Assembly: GCA_937924675.1 (NCBI GenBank)
Contig: CALEVL010000348.1
Span: 1-8,014 of the forward strand
Direction: 5' to 3'
DNA: 8,014 nt
Source: an uncultured Ignavibacteria bacterium
GTDB lineage: Bacteria; Bacteroidota; Ignavibacteria; Tepidaquicellales; Tepidaquicellaceae
Each line of letters opens with the position of its first letter. Position 1 is the first letter of the stretch. The notes under the pieces were generated by a model that saw only the letters and a program-made list of their open reading frames with translations, was not told the origin of the DNA and did not search any database. The position numbers and the translations under genes are program-made. This document shows positions 1-6,846 of the stretch, in pieces.

Positions 1-328
1 GAATATTTGCTTATAAAAAATAGTTTGTTTAAGCAACAGATTCAACTTAGGAACATTGAGTATATGCCAATAAGTCTTGTCTGAGTGATGTTTTATCGCA
101 ATGGTAATTCCGCCCCCTTTGGTGTTCTCCGAGTGACACTAGGAAACAACAACAAGCACAAAACTTCTTTTCAAATATTCTCTTAATGCTAGACTCCATT
201 TAATATTTATTGATTGATAAATAAATGCCCCACCGCTTTCTTTACAGCTATTCGTAACATTTAGTGATTAGTATTACGATTTCAAAGTATCCGTATTATC
301 TAATTCATGCATTTACGAATTCAGATAA
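1..328. other. Left-edge non-coding stretch, no supportable gene
   Basis: This stretch lies downstream of the secreted-protein gene. I see no tRNA, rRNA, repeat array or complete gene in it. On the minus strand one frame is open from 138 to the window edge after a stop at 139-141, but it has no ATG and cannot be supported as a gene. An AT-rich inverted repeat with 7-bp arms lies at 204-210 and 217-223, and a second with 6-bp arms at 252-257 and 274-279; both are short enough to be chance. The only structure next to a gene is the imperfect stem-loop at 297-327, listed separately. Confidence 0.5.
297..327 (-). other. Imperfect stem-loop just after the secreted-protein stop
   Basis: The arms TATCTAATTC (297-306) and GAATTCAGATA (317-327) pair over ten positions with one bulged base and a 10-nt loop. 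On the minus strand the structure begins two bases after the TAG stop at 329-331, so it would sit at the 3' end of the mRNA. No U-tract follows it, so it is not a standard intrinsic terminator. It may be a 3' stability structure, or chance in AT-rich sequence. Confidence 0.25.
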
Positions 329-754
329 CTATCGAGACATCGGCTTGATAGCCAAAGCAACTATAAACTTATCGTAATCTACATACATTTGTTTATTGTC
401 ATCGTATTCATCATATACCAGCCTGATTCTGCATCTTGATCCGTCATCATCAATAGCATAGCACGAAAATACTCTCTTGGTTCCATCAACTTCACGATCT
501 GTGTCATAAATATCAAATGTTAGAACATCTTCAAGATATACAAGTATTCTTTCATCTTCCGGATTGACAACTATGAGCGTGTTGCATTCCTTCCACTCTG
601 TCCATTCGCTCCAACCCCATTTGTCATATTCTTTTGTACTAATATATTTGGCTCTGAATTTTATTACTTCTTGAGACAATACAGTTGTAATTGGAATTGT
701 GCAAAACAACAGTAAAAAGACTGTTAGAGTTGATTTAAGTTTAAATGTTCTCAT
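329..754 (-). CDS. Secreted small protein of unknown function
   Basis: This 141-residue protein starts with a clear Sec signal peptide: basic residues at K5 and K7, a hydrophobic core at about 10-26, and a likely signal peptidase I cleavage after S27. C18 lies inside the core without a proper lipobox, so a lipoprotein is unlikely. The mature part, about 114 residues, has a tryptophan cluster (W46, W48, W51, W54), then alternating beta-type segments around 57-82 and 94-113, two cysteines (C98 and C108) that could form a disulfide in the periplasm, and an acidic, tyrosine-rich end. It gives the impression of a small all-beta exported protein of the kind common in Bacteroidota, but I cannot name a family. 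It starts 62 nt after the Nmad3-like gene ends, and its ATG has no Shine-Dalgarno sequence. Its export separates it in function from the helicase group, so it is probably a flanking host gene. Confidence 0.8.
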   Translation of the reverse strand: MRTFKLKSTLTVFLLLFCTIPITTVLSQEVIKFRAKYISTKEYDKWGWSEWTEWKECNTLIVVNPEDERILVYLEDVLTFDIYDTDREVDGTKRVFSCYAIDDDGSRCRIRLVYDEYDDNKQMYVDYDKFIVALAIKPMSR

Positions 755-816
755 AAGAAGTTTTATTGATTTTTCATCCCGAAATTTTTTACAATTTGAT
801 TAAAAGAATCAGCTCA

Positions 817-1581
817 CTACTTCAAATCTTTTAACCATTTTCTTGCTTCTGACACAGACTTCTCCTCCACATACCTCAACGCATTCCTCTGAATACAAAC
901 CCTTCCTCCAAAGTCTCCAAATATCTTCTGCATTTTCTTCGAGATCACAAATCTACATTTGCCGTCTGATCCAAATGGCTTCCATTCGCTAATTGGATAT
1001 GCTTTCTTCAACAGTTTACTGTTCTTCGTTCCTTTAACGAGTTTCAGACCATTGTTCTCTGCAGTTGTAACATCCCGTTGAAAGATCTTCCAATGCCTGA
1101 CGTGAAAATTCTTCCCATACTTTTTCTTCACTTCATTATACTCTTTCAGATCTTTCACAATCTTCGATTCTTCAATCTCGAAATATCCAATTACATATAG
1201 CGCAGTCTTTGAGTTTTCTATTCTCGGATATTCTGTCAGACTTGAATAGAAGATCAGATAATCCCCCTTCTTAAGTTTTGCTAATCCCTTCTTGGTCCTG
1301 CTTGGATCACCGTAAGTGAATGACTCAAACTCCGGATCAAAGTGTATGATGTAGTCTTTGAATCTATTTTTCTTATTCTCCGGAAAGTAATCAAGCAGTG
1401 GTTTTCCTGATCTTCCCTTTTTATTCGAATATGTTCTTCTTTCATCAATCGGTGATTTCGAATTCTTCACATTATATGAATCATTAATAGGTATGAATTC
1501 AAATGATCCATCCTTAAACAATGGCGCATGAAATCCGAGATTACCGGAATCAGCACCGACGCGAAGGAGTGCGATTTTCAT
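817..1581 (-). CDS. Nmad3-like putative nucleotide modification protein
   Basis: This 254-residue cytosolic protein has features I associate with the Nmad3 (nucleotide modification associated domain 3) type: an N-terminal beta segment reading LRVGADSG (6-13), then APLFKDGSFEFIPI (19-32), a central HFDPEFESFTYGDP block (80-93), GDYLIFY (106-112), NFHVRHW (158-164), and a conserved-looking C-terminal block FGDFGGRVCIQRN (221-233). The length suits a single complete domain. Nmad domains were predicted by comparative genomics to act with DNA base modification systems; their chemistry is not established in general, so I assign no reaction. The GDYLIFY segment with the following beta strands recalls PUA/EVE-like base-reading folds, which is my inference. 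The gene follows the 206-aa gene after 184 nt, the largest gap in the series, so it may have its own promoter. The ATG start is preceded by an A-rich stretch without a Shine-Dalgarno sequence. The family call comes from memory of motifs and is moderately sure; that the gene is real is near certain. Confidence 0.65.
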   Translation of the reverse strand: MKIALLRVGADSGNLGFHAPLFKDGSFEFIPINDSYNVKNSKSPIDERRTYSNKKGRSGKPLLDYFPENKKNRFKDYIIHFDPEFESFTYGDPSRTKKGLAKLKKGDYLIFYSSLTEYPRIENSKTALYVIGYFEIEESKIVKDLKEYNEVKKKYGKNFHVRHWKIFQRDVTTAENNGLKLVKGTKNSKLLKKAYPISEWKPFGSDGKCRFVISKKMQKIFGDFGGRVCIQRNALRYVEEKSVSEARKWLKDLK

Positions 1582-1765
1582 TTTAATTTTTGCAAACTTT
1601 CAATTAAACAATTAATGTATTCAATCCCTCTTATTCATGAAACCGAGTATTGCATGAGCTATCTCTATACTATATTACGCACTTTTGTATTTCGTCTCAC
1701 CAATAAATGTTCACAATTCACCGAGCTTACTTACTCTGCAAATAGTTATATCAAAGAAACACTCT

Positions 1766-2386
1766 TCACTGTTTAAACCAAGGTTCGCCAATCGGTGCGT
1801 AGCATGTATCTATAATTGTTCCAAAATTAGTGATAGCAATATCCATGTTTGTATAATCTCCGCCTATTAAAATTCCGGTCAATTCCGCTACTGATTGCTG
1901 AATATCCATTCCTGTCAATCCAAGTGCAACCCATCCATAAACAAGCTCAACGGCTCCAGTGTAATAGAGATAAATTCTCTCTAAATCTTTTACTGCATTG
2001 TTGTCTTTTACCTCTCTTGACACTCTTACTAATTCTCTAACCTGATTCATATCCAAAATCGAAATCTTATTGATCCTCTCAAAATCAGTCTCCAGCGTGC
2101 TGTGTATGAATTGAGTTGCTTCCGAACCACTTAGTGTTTGCATTGTCCTATACGCCTCGTTGAATCCACGAAATCTTGCAGTCCGGTCAAAAAATTGCAT
2201 CATTCTATCCCACATTCTTTCGCAGGTCAAAAGTTGATAGACCGTATTCAAAGCCACTTTGTAAGGATACTCTTCTGAACTATACCTTTGTCTCCAAGCT
2301 AACAAACGGTTGAATTGGATTTCATAAACTTGATTAACGAAATCCGAAGGTTTATAAACTGATTTTAAATCTTGGGTCTCACTCAT
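1766..2386 (-). CDS. Helical protein of unknown function
   Basis: I do not recognise the family of this 206-residue protein. It looks almost entirely alpha-helical and cytosolic. Its N-terminal half is rich in aromatic and arginine residues: a helix with W31-RQR, a helix with YQLLTCERMWDRMMQFF (50-66), then RTARFRGFNEAYR (68-80). The middle (100-140) is strongly charged. A hydrophobic stretch at about 143-160 carries E147 and is interrupted by glycines, so I do not call it a membrane segment. The C-terminus (175-206) holds GGDYTN and ends in a Pro/Trp-containing tail. The gene starts 103 nt after the coiled-coil membrane gene, on the same strand, and ends before a 184-nt gap, so it is probably the last gene of the helicase transcription unit. 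The ATG has no Shine-Dalgarno sequence. A five-codon out-of-frame mini-ORF starting ten bases upstream overlaps this start. I see no catalytic motif and no TerB-like acidic signature. Confidence 0.8.
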   Translation of the reverse strand: MSETQDLKSVYKPSDFVNQVYEIQFNRLLAWRQRYSSEEYPYKVALNTVYQLLTCERMWDRMMQFFDRTARFRGFNEAYRTMQTLSGSEATQFIHSTLETDFERINKISILDMNQVRELVRVSREVKDNNAVKDLERIYLYYTGAVELVYGWVALGLTGMDIQQSVAELTGILIGGDYTNMDIAITNFGTIIDTCYAPIGEPWFKQ

Positions 2387-2400
2387 ATTTAGTCATTTTA

Positions 2401-2446
2401 ATTTTTAAAAATCTGGATTAAAGTACTTGATCAATTATCAAACTTT
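2401..2446 (-). promoter_or_regulatory. Possible stem-loop and palindrome ahead of the 206-aa gene
   Basis: Within the 103-nt gap, arms AAAGT..TTGAT (2420-2431, with a 2-nt bulge) and ATCAAACTTT (2437-2446) can form a ten-pair stem around a 5-nt loop. Lower in coordinates, so later in the minus-strand transcript, comes a perfect 12-bp AT palindrome (2401-2412) that contributes a short U-run to the RNA. This could be a weak attenuator that lowers expression of the 206-aa gene, or an operator. The pairing is nearly all A-T and the U-run is 8 nt away, so chance is quite possible. Confidence 0.22.
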
Positions 2447-2489
2447 GCAAAAGCAATTTTATCCCATTTCCTCATTGCAGAAACTTGCT

Positions 2490-2939
2490 TTATGATTTCA
2501 TTGCGATCATGATTATGCATGCTATGATCCCAATAATCAGTCCAAAGCTTAGATTCTTCAAAAGGGACAATTGCTTTGCCTGCTTTTCAAATTCTGTTGC
2601 AAATATTTTTCTTGATTCGCTAACCTCTGTTTCAACCTTTAGTTTGACTTCTTCTTTTGCGTTGTTGATTTGAACGCCAATTGAGTTCACGCTTCTCTCG
2701 ATTGCATCCAACATCCTATACAACTCATCAAACCTTCTTGGAAAATCAATACCCTCTATTGTCTTAATCAACTCACTCAGTGGTCCAAGCAAATTATTGA
2801 ATGCCTCAGAAGTTTTTTCGACAAGTTCAACACTACCCTTGGCAACCGTGCCTGCGTCCTTAATTTCATCCGTTGCTTTCTTTAGTTTCTCTAATTCGTC
2901 CTGGAACTGTCCCAGTTTTTCAATTAATTCAGTTGGCAT
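2490..2939 (-). CDS. Tail-anchored coiled-coil membrane protein
   Basis: This 149-residue protein consists of helical segments and one C-terminal membrane anchor. Residues 5-30 and 70-126 are charged heptad-like sequence suited to coiled coils, with few aromatics and no cysteine before the anchor. Residues about 129-146 form a single hydrophobic segment (FGLIIGIIACIIMIAM at 132-147), and only K148 and S149 follow. There is no signal peptide, so the bulk should face the cytosol with the C-terminus in the inner membrane. The start codon lies inside the 3' end of the helicase gene (11-nt overlap), which points to translational coupling and to the two proteins working together. I infer it is a membrane tether or oligomerising partner of the helicase. 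Alternatives are a sensor of membrane state or a small membrane effector; the lone anchor gives no clear pore-forming signature. Low-complexity coiled coils give misleading similarity matches, so I give no family. Confidence 0.85.
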   Translation of the reverse strand: MPTELIEKLGQFQDELEKLKKATDEIKDAGTVAKGSVELVEKTSEAFNNLLGPLSELIKTIEGIDFPRRFDELYRMLDAIERSVNSIGVQINNAKEEVKLKVETEVSESRKIFATEFEKQAKQLSLLKNLSFGLIIGIIACIIMIAMKS

Positions 2940-5900
2940 ATGTAGTTAGGTTTTGATTTACGTTTTCGATTTCCTTGCTTAGAAATCTCTCATTGAATGA
3001 TTTGAGCCATGATAGTTCATAGGAGCAAATTGACTCTGAGAGGTTTTCAGCTTCTCCGGGTTGCTTTGAAATTAATTCTTCCTGAAATCTGTCAATCCAT
3101 GAACCGACAGTCCTTCTGTCCGGATTTCCTAGATCACTTGATGAGTGCGACAGTTCAAATGCTTTGAAGTACTCTTTCGCTTCATCCTTATTGAACTCTG
3201 GGTGAAAGAACGTTGTGTACGATCTTAGCATTTGGAAAAGAAGATTTTCGTCATAAGTTATCAATAGTCTTGTCGTTGCTCCGTGCAAATGCCTTATCAA
3301 ATTATAATCCGTGCCAACCTCAGTGATCAGTTGCCAGAGAGGGTCAATGGTAAAATTAGTTGCATACTCTCTTAGAACAGGCAAATAACGAGAATTGAAA
3401 TAGTTGTCCATTTCTTCTCTGAATCTTTCTATGTTTACTGAGCCAATTCTAAGCACTCTTACGAATTCTCTAAGAGCATTTCTTCTCTGCCGTTCAATAT
3501 TTTCATAGATGAAATCAATCAAGTAGAAGATTGCCTTATATAGCACGTTTTGATTTCCGTCGGGTATTTGATAGTTCAATATCTCGTTTCTCACATTATT
3601 AACTATTGCTCTCGACTTATACCTGGAAACATACATCTCCATGTTTTCAATAATCTCATCATCAGTAAGTTGCTTTGTCTTAACAAGGTATTGATTAGCA
3701 TTGTAATCCTTCACATAGTCTTCTATTACACCAATTATTGATAGTCGGTAGATCCCCCTCTCTACATATCCATTTCCTTTATTTCCATCATTTAGGATCA
3801 GTTTTTTATATTCTATTTTAAACGGTACTATAGATTGATTATTCTGAAAATCCAACTGCTTTATGACTCCTCCAAAGATCTTCTGTTCAACTTCCTTTCC
3901 TGGAAAATTTTTCTCCTGAAAATAGTGCCTTATTGTTGTATCATTTTCTACACGAAATCCAGGCTTAGGTACATCGGCGATCTGAGAATTTGAATTCTTA
4001 TTCGACAAAATAAAGTTAGTATAATTGAAGCATAGATCACCATTATTTATAGGATTGTTTCTCCAATCAAAATCCGGATTTATCAGTGCCCGATTTTGCG
4101 AAAGCAGAATTGCTTCTGCTCCTGAAGCTTCTGCATCGAGGAATGACTTGTCATTTAGTTTTTGAATATAAGGTGCGCCAAAACCGGCCGGACCTTGTTT
4201 GAATAGGATCTTGTCATCTGAAAACAATGAAATGCAAAGTGCTTTGTTTCTATCTCTGCCGGCTCTGCCTGCTTCCTGATAATATGCTTCGATTGATTGC
4301 GGGCAACTGTAATGAATTACAAATCTTATGTTGGGCTTGTCTATTCCCATACCAAAAGCACAAGTTGAAACCAGAATTTGGCATTGGTTATTCTTGAACT
4401 CATTTTGAATAATCTCACGGTCGAGGTTCTCTAATTTTCCGCTATATTTTCTTACAGCCATATTGAACTGGACATTATTGCGATAGTGATCAATAAGATT
4501 TTCGGCAACAGTACCAACGCTGAACGGAGCGTATTCATTGAATTCAATCCCGCCATGCGGACAAAACACGATCCCGCAATTAACATATCCGTTTTCATTT
4601 TTTTGAGTAAAGAATTTTTCTGCGGTCTCATAGCCATAAAATCTGTGGATGACAGACAAGACTCGAATCAGGATTTTGGATTTTTGCGTTGAGTCTGCTT
4701 GATCAGGCTTATATCTCTTTTCTTGAATGGCAAATCTCAATTCTTCACGATCAAACGAATTGGACTCGATAATATCCTGCAGGTTGATGTTCACTTCTCT
4801 TGCTACATCGCTCAGCACATCAAACGATGCGGTGCCTGTCAGCCCATACATTATGATATTTTCGTCTATCAAATTCCTGGCGTTCTTTCCAAGGTGCAAA
4901 TATGCAGGTCTGAAGTCATGTCCCCATTCGGAAACGCAATGAGCTTCGTCAATTACCAATTGAAGTATCTTCCGCTCTGCTCGTATTCCAATCAATGCAT
5001 CGCGGAATTCTTGAGTCTGGAATCTCTCAGGAGATACGAATACGAATTGATCAAATCCTTCCGAAAGTCTCTTTATTCTGAAACTTCTCTCGGCAGGTAA
5101 TCTGATCTCCGAATTGATCTTATCAATACAGGTGATGTCCATAGAGAGAAGATTCTGCTCCTGATCTTTCATCAAAGAAATAAGTGGATCTACAATGATC
5201 GTAATTCCCGGTTGCAGCAATACACAGATCTGATAGCAAAGCGATTTACCTGATCCTGTTGGAAGCAATCCTATCACACTTCTATTCTGAAGGGCTCTAT
5301 CTATGATATTCAACTGGCCGGGTCTGAATCCGGATTTCCGGAAAATGAATCCAAGGAAATAATTCATGGCATGCATACTTTCTTCAACTGGCTCTGCGTT
5401 TACATCAAAGAGACTTGGATACTGAATTACCGGGGCTATTGAAACTTTCCGTTCACTCTTTGGCGCATGACAAGTTCTGATCAAGCAGCATACGGGATTA
5501 CCAATTTTTTCAAGAAATACTTGAGATGGTTTGGTCAGACCTTTGCGTTGCAACATTGAAACGTCTAAGAGAACATCCGCATTGAATTCACTGATTGCAT
5601 CGGCTGAATCTGAATACTGTTCTAAGTTCAGCTCATTGTTCAAAGCGCAACTACTAAATTCTTTTGTGTTATAGACTCTTATATTTATCGAAGGCAAAGC
5701 TTGATCATTCTTCAAGATCTTCAGATTCGAAAGCATTTCCTTCAGGTCCATCAAAGCCAATTGCCCGCATGGTACGTCTCTTTCAAGTATTGCAATGTTC
5801 CAGCTTTGCGCGTTCATAGAGAGAACATTTGCCCTCACCAATTGGATAATTGACTTCTGTATTCGTGCAATCGCAAATGGAGCAAGTGCAACTTGCATTG

Positions 5901-6783
5901 CCTCCAATCCGGGCACGGTATTCAGCAAAGGTTCATTGTAGTTCTTTTTTGCCTGAATAGAAAACGGGTGTGTCAGAAAATTATTGATTTCGTCTATCTT
6001 ACTCTTAGGTAACACATTGACCTCTGTCATGCCACCGTATTGTTTCAGTCTGACAGTCTTTTGCCAATTGACCAAACCTCCTGATACTATTGAATCTCTG
6101 TCTGCATCAAAATTACCTTGGTTAGGATTTGTATCAGGGTTATGGGTATCATCATCAATTTCCACAACTAAGCCGTCTCTCTTTTTTGTATTGTTCTTTG
6201 GAAACTGAAAACAGAAATCTACTGCATTCTGGTCAACGAATAGATTTGCTGTGCCAATGTGTTTTTGAGTTAGCCTGCTTCCACCATATTTAATTATACT
6301 CGGAATGTCTCTCTGCATTTCGATCAACTGAGTTACATATTCACCGAATATTTGACCTAATCTTTCATCGAAGAATTTCTTTTCGAAAACGGAGTCATTA
6401 TCATTGACCTCTTTGAATCTGATTTGCTTGATGCGTGGGTCAATAGGTATGAATGACCTTCGAAGAAGCGTCAAATTTTCTTCATACTCTTGAATCATCG
6501 GAAAACTGATTTCCCCAATTGAATTAACATTCTCCATTGTCCAATCTAACTTGTTGGAGAATTCTCGCTCTATCAATAGTGATGGCTTTGTCGGTAAACC
6601 TCTCGAGATAATGTTATCAGCCACTGCAAGCAAAGAATCATTATTCATTGTGCTAAGGTCTTCCTTAGAATCAAGTTCAAAAACCGAAAGGAAATATAGG
6701 ACATCCTTCCAGTCCAAAGGACCGTTGTTCTTGTCTAAATACTTTTTTACTCCGTCAAGTATGTAGCCTGCGTGAAGTTGCAT
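2929..6783 (-). CDS. PD-(D/E)XK-like nuclease / RecQ-like helicase fusion
   Basis: This 1284-residue protein is the core of the window. Residues 1-170 are helical and unrecognised. At 184-245 there is a nuclease-like core: AVDF (D189), then GLVVEIDDDTH (E208, D210, H214), then D228-R229-D230 with G235 and W240, the order seen in DUF559/Vsr-like PD-(D/E)XK folds. Residues 290-450 form an unrecognised linker domain. The helicase carries RecQ-order motifs: FRPGQ (486-490), Walker A LLPTGSGKS with K513, DPLISLMKDQ (532-541), DEAH (612-615) continuing into SEWGHDFRP as the RecQ aromatic-rich loop, TGTAS (649-653), GIVFCPHG (737-744), STCAFGMGIDKP (806-817) and the arginine-finger motif QEAGRAGRD (836-844). 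All catalytic positions look intact. After motif VI there is no zinc-binding cysteine cluster, so canonical RQC appears absent, and about 430 residues of unknown type follow. It is probably an ATP-driven 3'-5' DNA translocase/helicase with DNA cleavage. It follows the 261-aa gene after 63 nt and overlaps the next gene. Confidence 0.9.
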   Translation of the reverse strand: MQLHAGYILDGVKKYLDKNNGPLDWKDVLYFLSVFELDSKEDLSTMNNDSLLAVADNIISRGLPTKPSLLIEREFSNKLDWTMENVNSIGEISFPMIQEYEENLTLLRRSFIPIDPRIKQIRFKEVNDNDSVFEKKFFDERLGQIFGEYVTQLIEMQRDIPSIIKYGGSRLTQKHIGTANLFVDQNAVDFCFQFPKNNTKKRDGLVVEIDDDTHNPDTNPNQGNFDADRDSIVSGGLVNWQKTVRLKQYGGMTEVNVLPKSKIDEINNFLTHPFSIQAKKNYNEPLLNTVPGLEAMQVALAPFAIARIQKSIIQLVRANVLSMNAQSWNIAILERDVPCGQLALMDLKEMLSNLKILKNDQALPSINIRVYNTKEFSSCALNNELNLEQYSDSADAISEFNADVLLDVSMLQRKGLTKPSQVFLEKIGNPVCCLIRTCHAPKSERKVSIAPVIQYPSLFDVNAEPVEESMHAMNYFLGFIFRKSGFRPGQLNIIDRALQNRSVIGLLPTGSGKSLCYQICVLLQPGITIIVDPLISLMKDQEQNLLSMDITCIDKINSEIRLPAERSFRIKRLSEGFDQFVFVSPERFQTQEFRDALIGIRAERKILQLVIDEAHCVSEWGHDFRPAYLHLGKNARNLIDENIIMYGLTGTASFDVLSDVAREVNINLQDIIESNSFDREELRFAIQEKRYKPDQADSTQKSKILIRVLSVIHRFYGYETAEKFFTQKNENGYVNCGIVFCPHGGIEFNEYAPFSVGTVAENLIDHYRNNVQFNMAVRKYSGKLENLDREIIQNEFKNNQCQILVSTCAFGMGIDKPNIRFVIHYSCPQSIEAYYQEAGRAGRDRNKALCISLFSDDKILFKQGPAGFGAPYIQKLNDKSFLDAEASGAEAILLSQNRALINPDFDWRNNPINNGDLCFNYTNFILSNKNSNSQIADVPKPGFRVENDTTIRHYFQEKNFPGKEVEQKIFGGVIKQLDFQNNQSIVPFKIEYKKLILNDGNKGNGYVERGIYRLSIIGVIEDYVKDYNANQYLVKTKQLTDDEIIENMEMYVSRYKSRAIVNNVRNEILNYQIPDGNQNVLYKAIFYLIDFIYENIERQRRNALREFVRVLRIGSVNIERFREEMDNYFNSRYLPVLREYATNFTIDPLWQLITEVGTDYNLIRHLHGATTRLLITYDENLLFQMLRSYTTFFHPEFNKDEAKEYFKAFELSHSSSDLGNPDRRTVGSWIDRFQEELISKQPGEAENLSESICSYELSWLKSFNERFLSKEIENVNQNLTTYAN

Positions 6784-6846
6784 TTAAGAATTATTTTGTA
6801 TGCTTTAAGAGGACCACGATTCAAGTGAAATACTTTTGCTCATAAA

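Noticed and set aside
1528..1870. Two overlapping plus-strand open frames of 82 and 61 codons across the gap before the Nmad3-like gene
   Set aside because: They overlap the coding ends of two well-supported minus-strand genes, their composition shows no recognisable domain, and nothing suggests a start signal.
4699..5100. Plus-strand open frame of 133 codons
   Set aside because: It lies entirely inside the helicase gene, opposite the DEAH-box region, whose motifs fix the minus-strand frame as the real one.
2929..6783. Naming the helicase as housekeeping RecQ
   Set aside because: At 1284 residues it is about twice the size of typical bacterial RecQ, has a nuclease-like N-terminal part and lacks a visible zinc-binding RQC domain.
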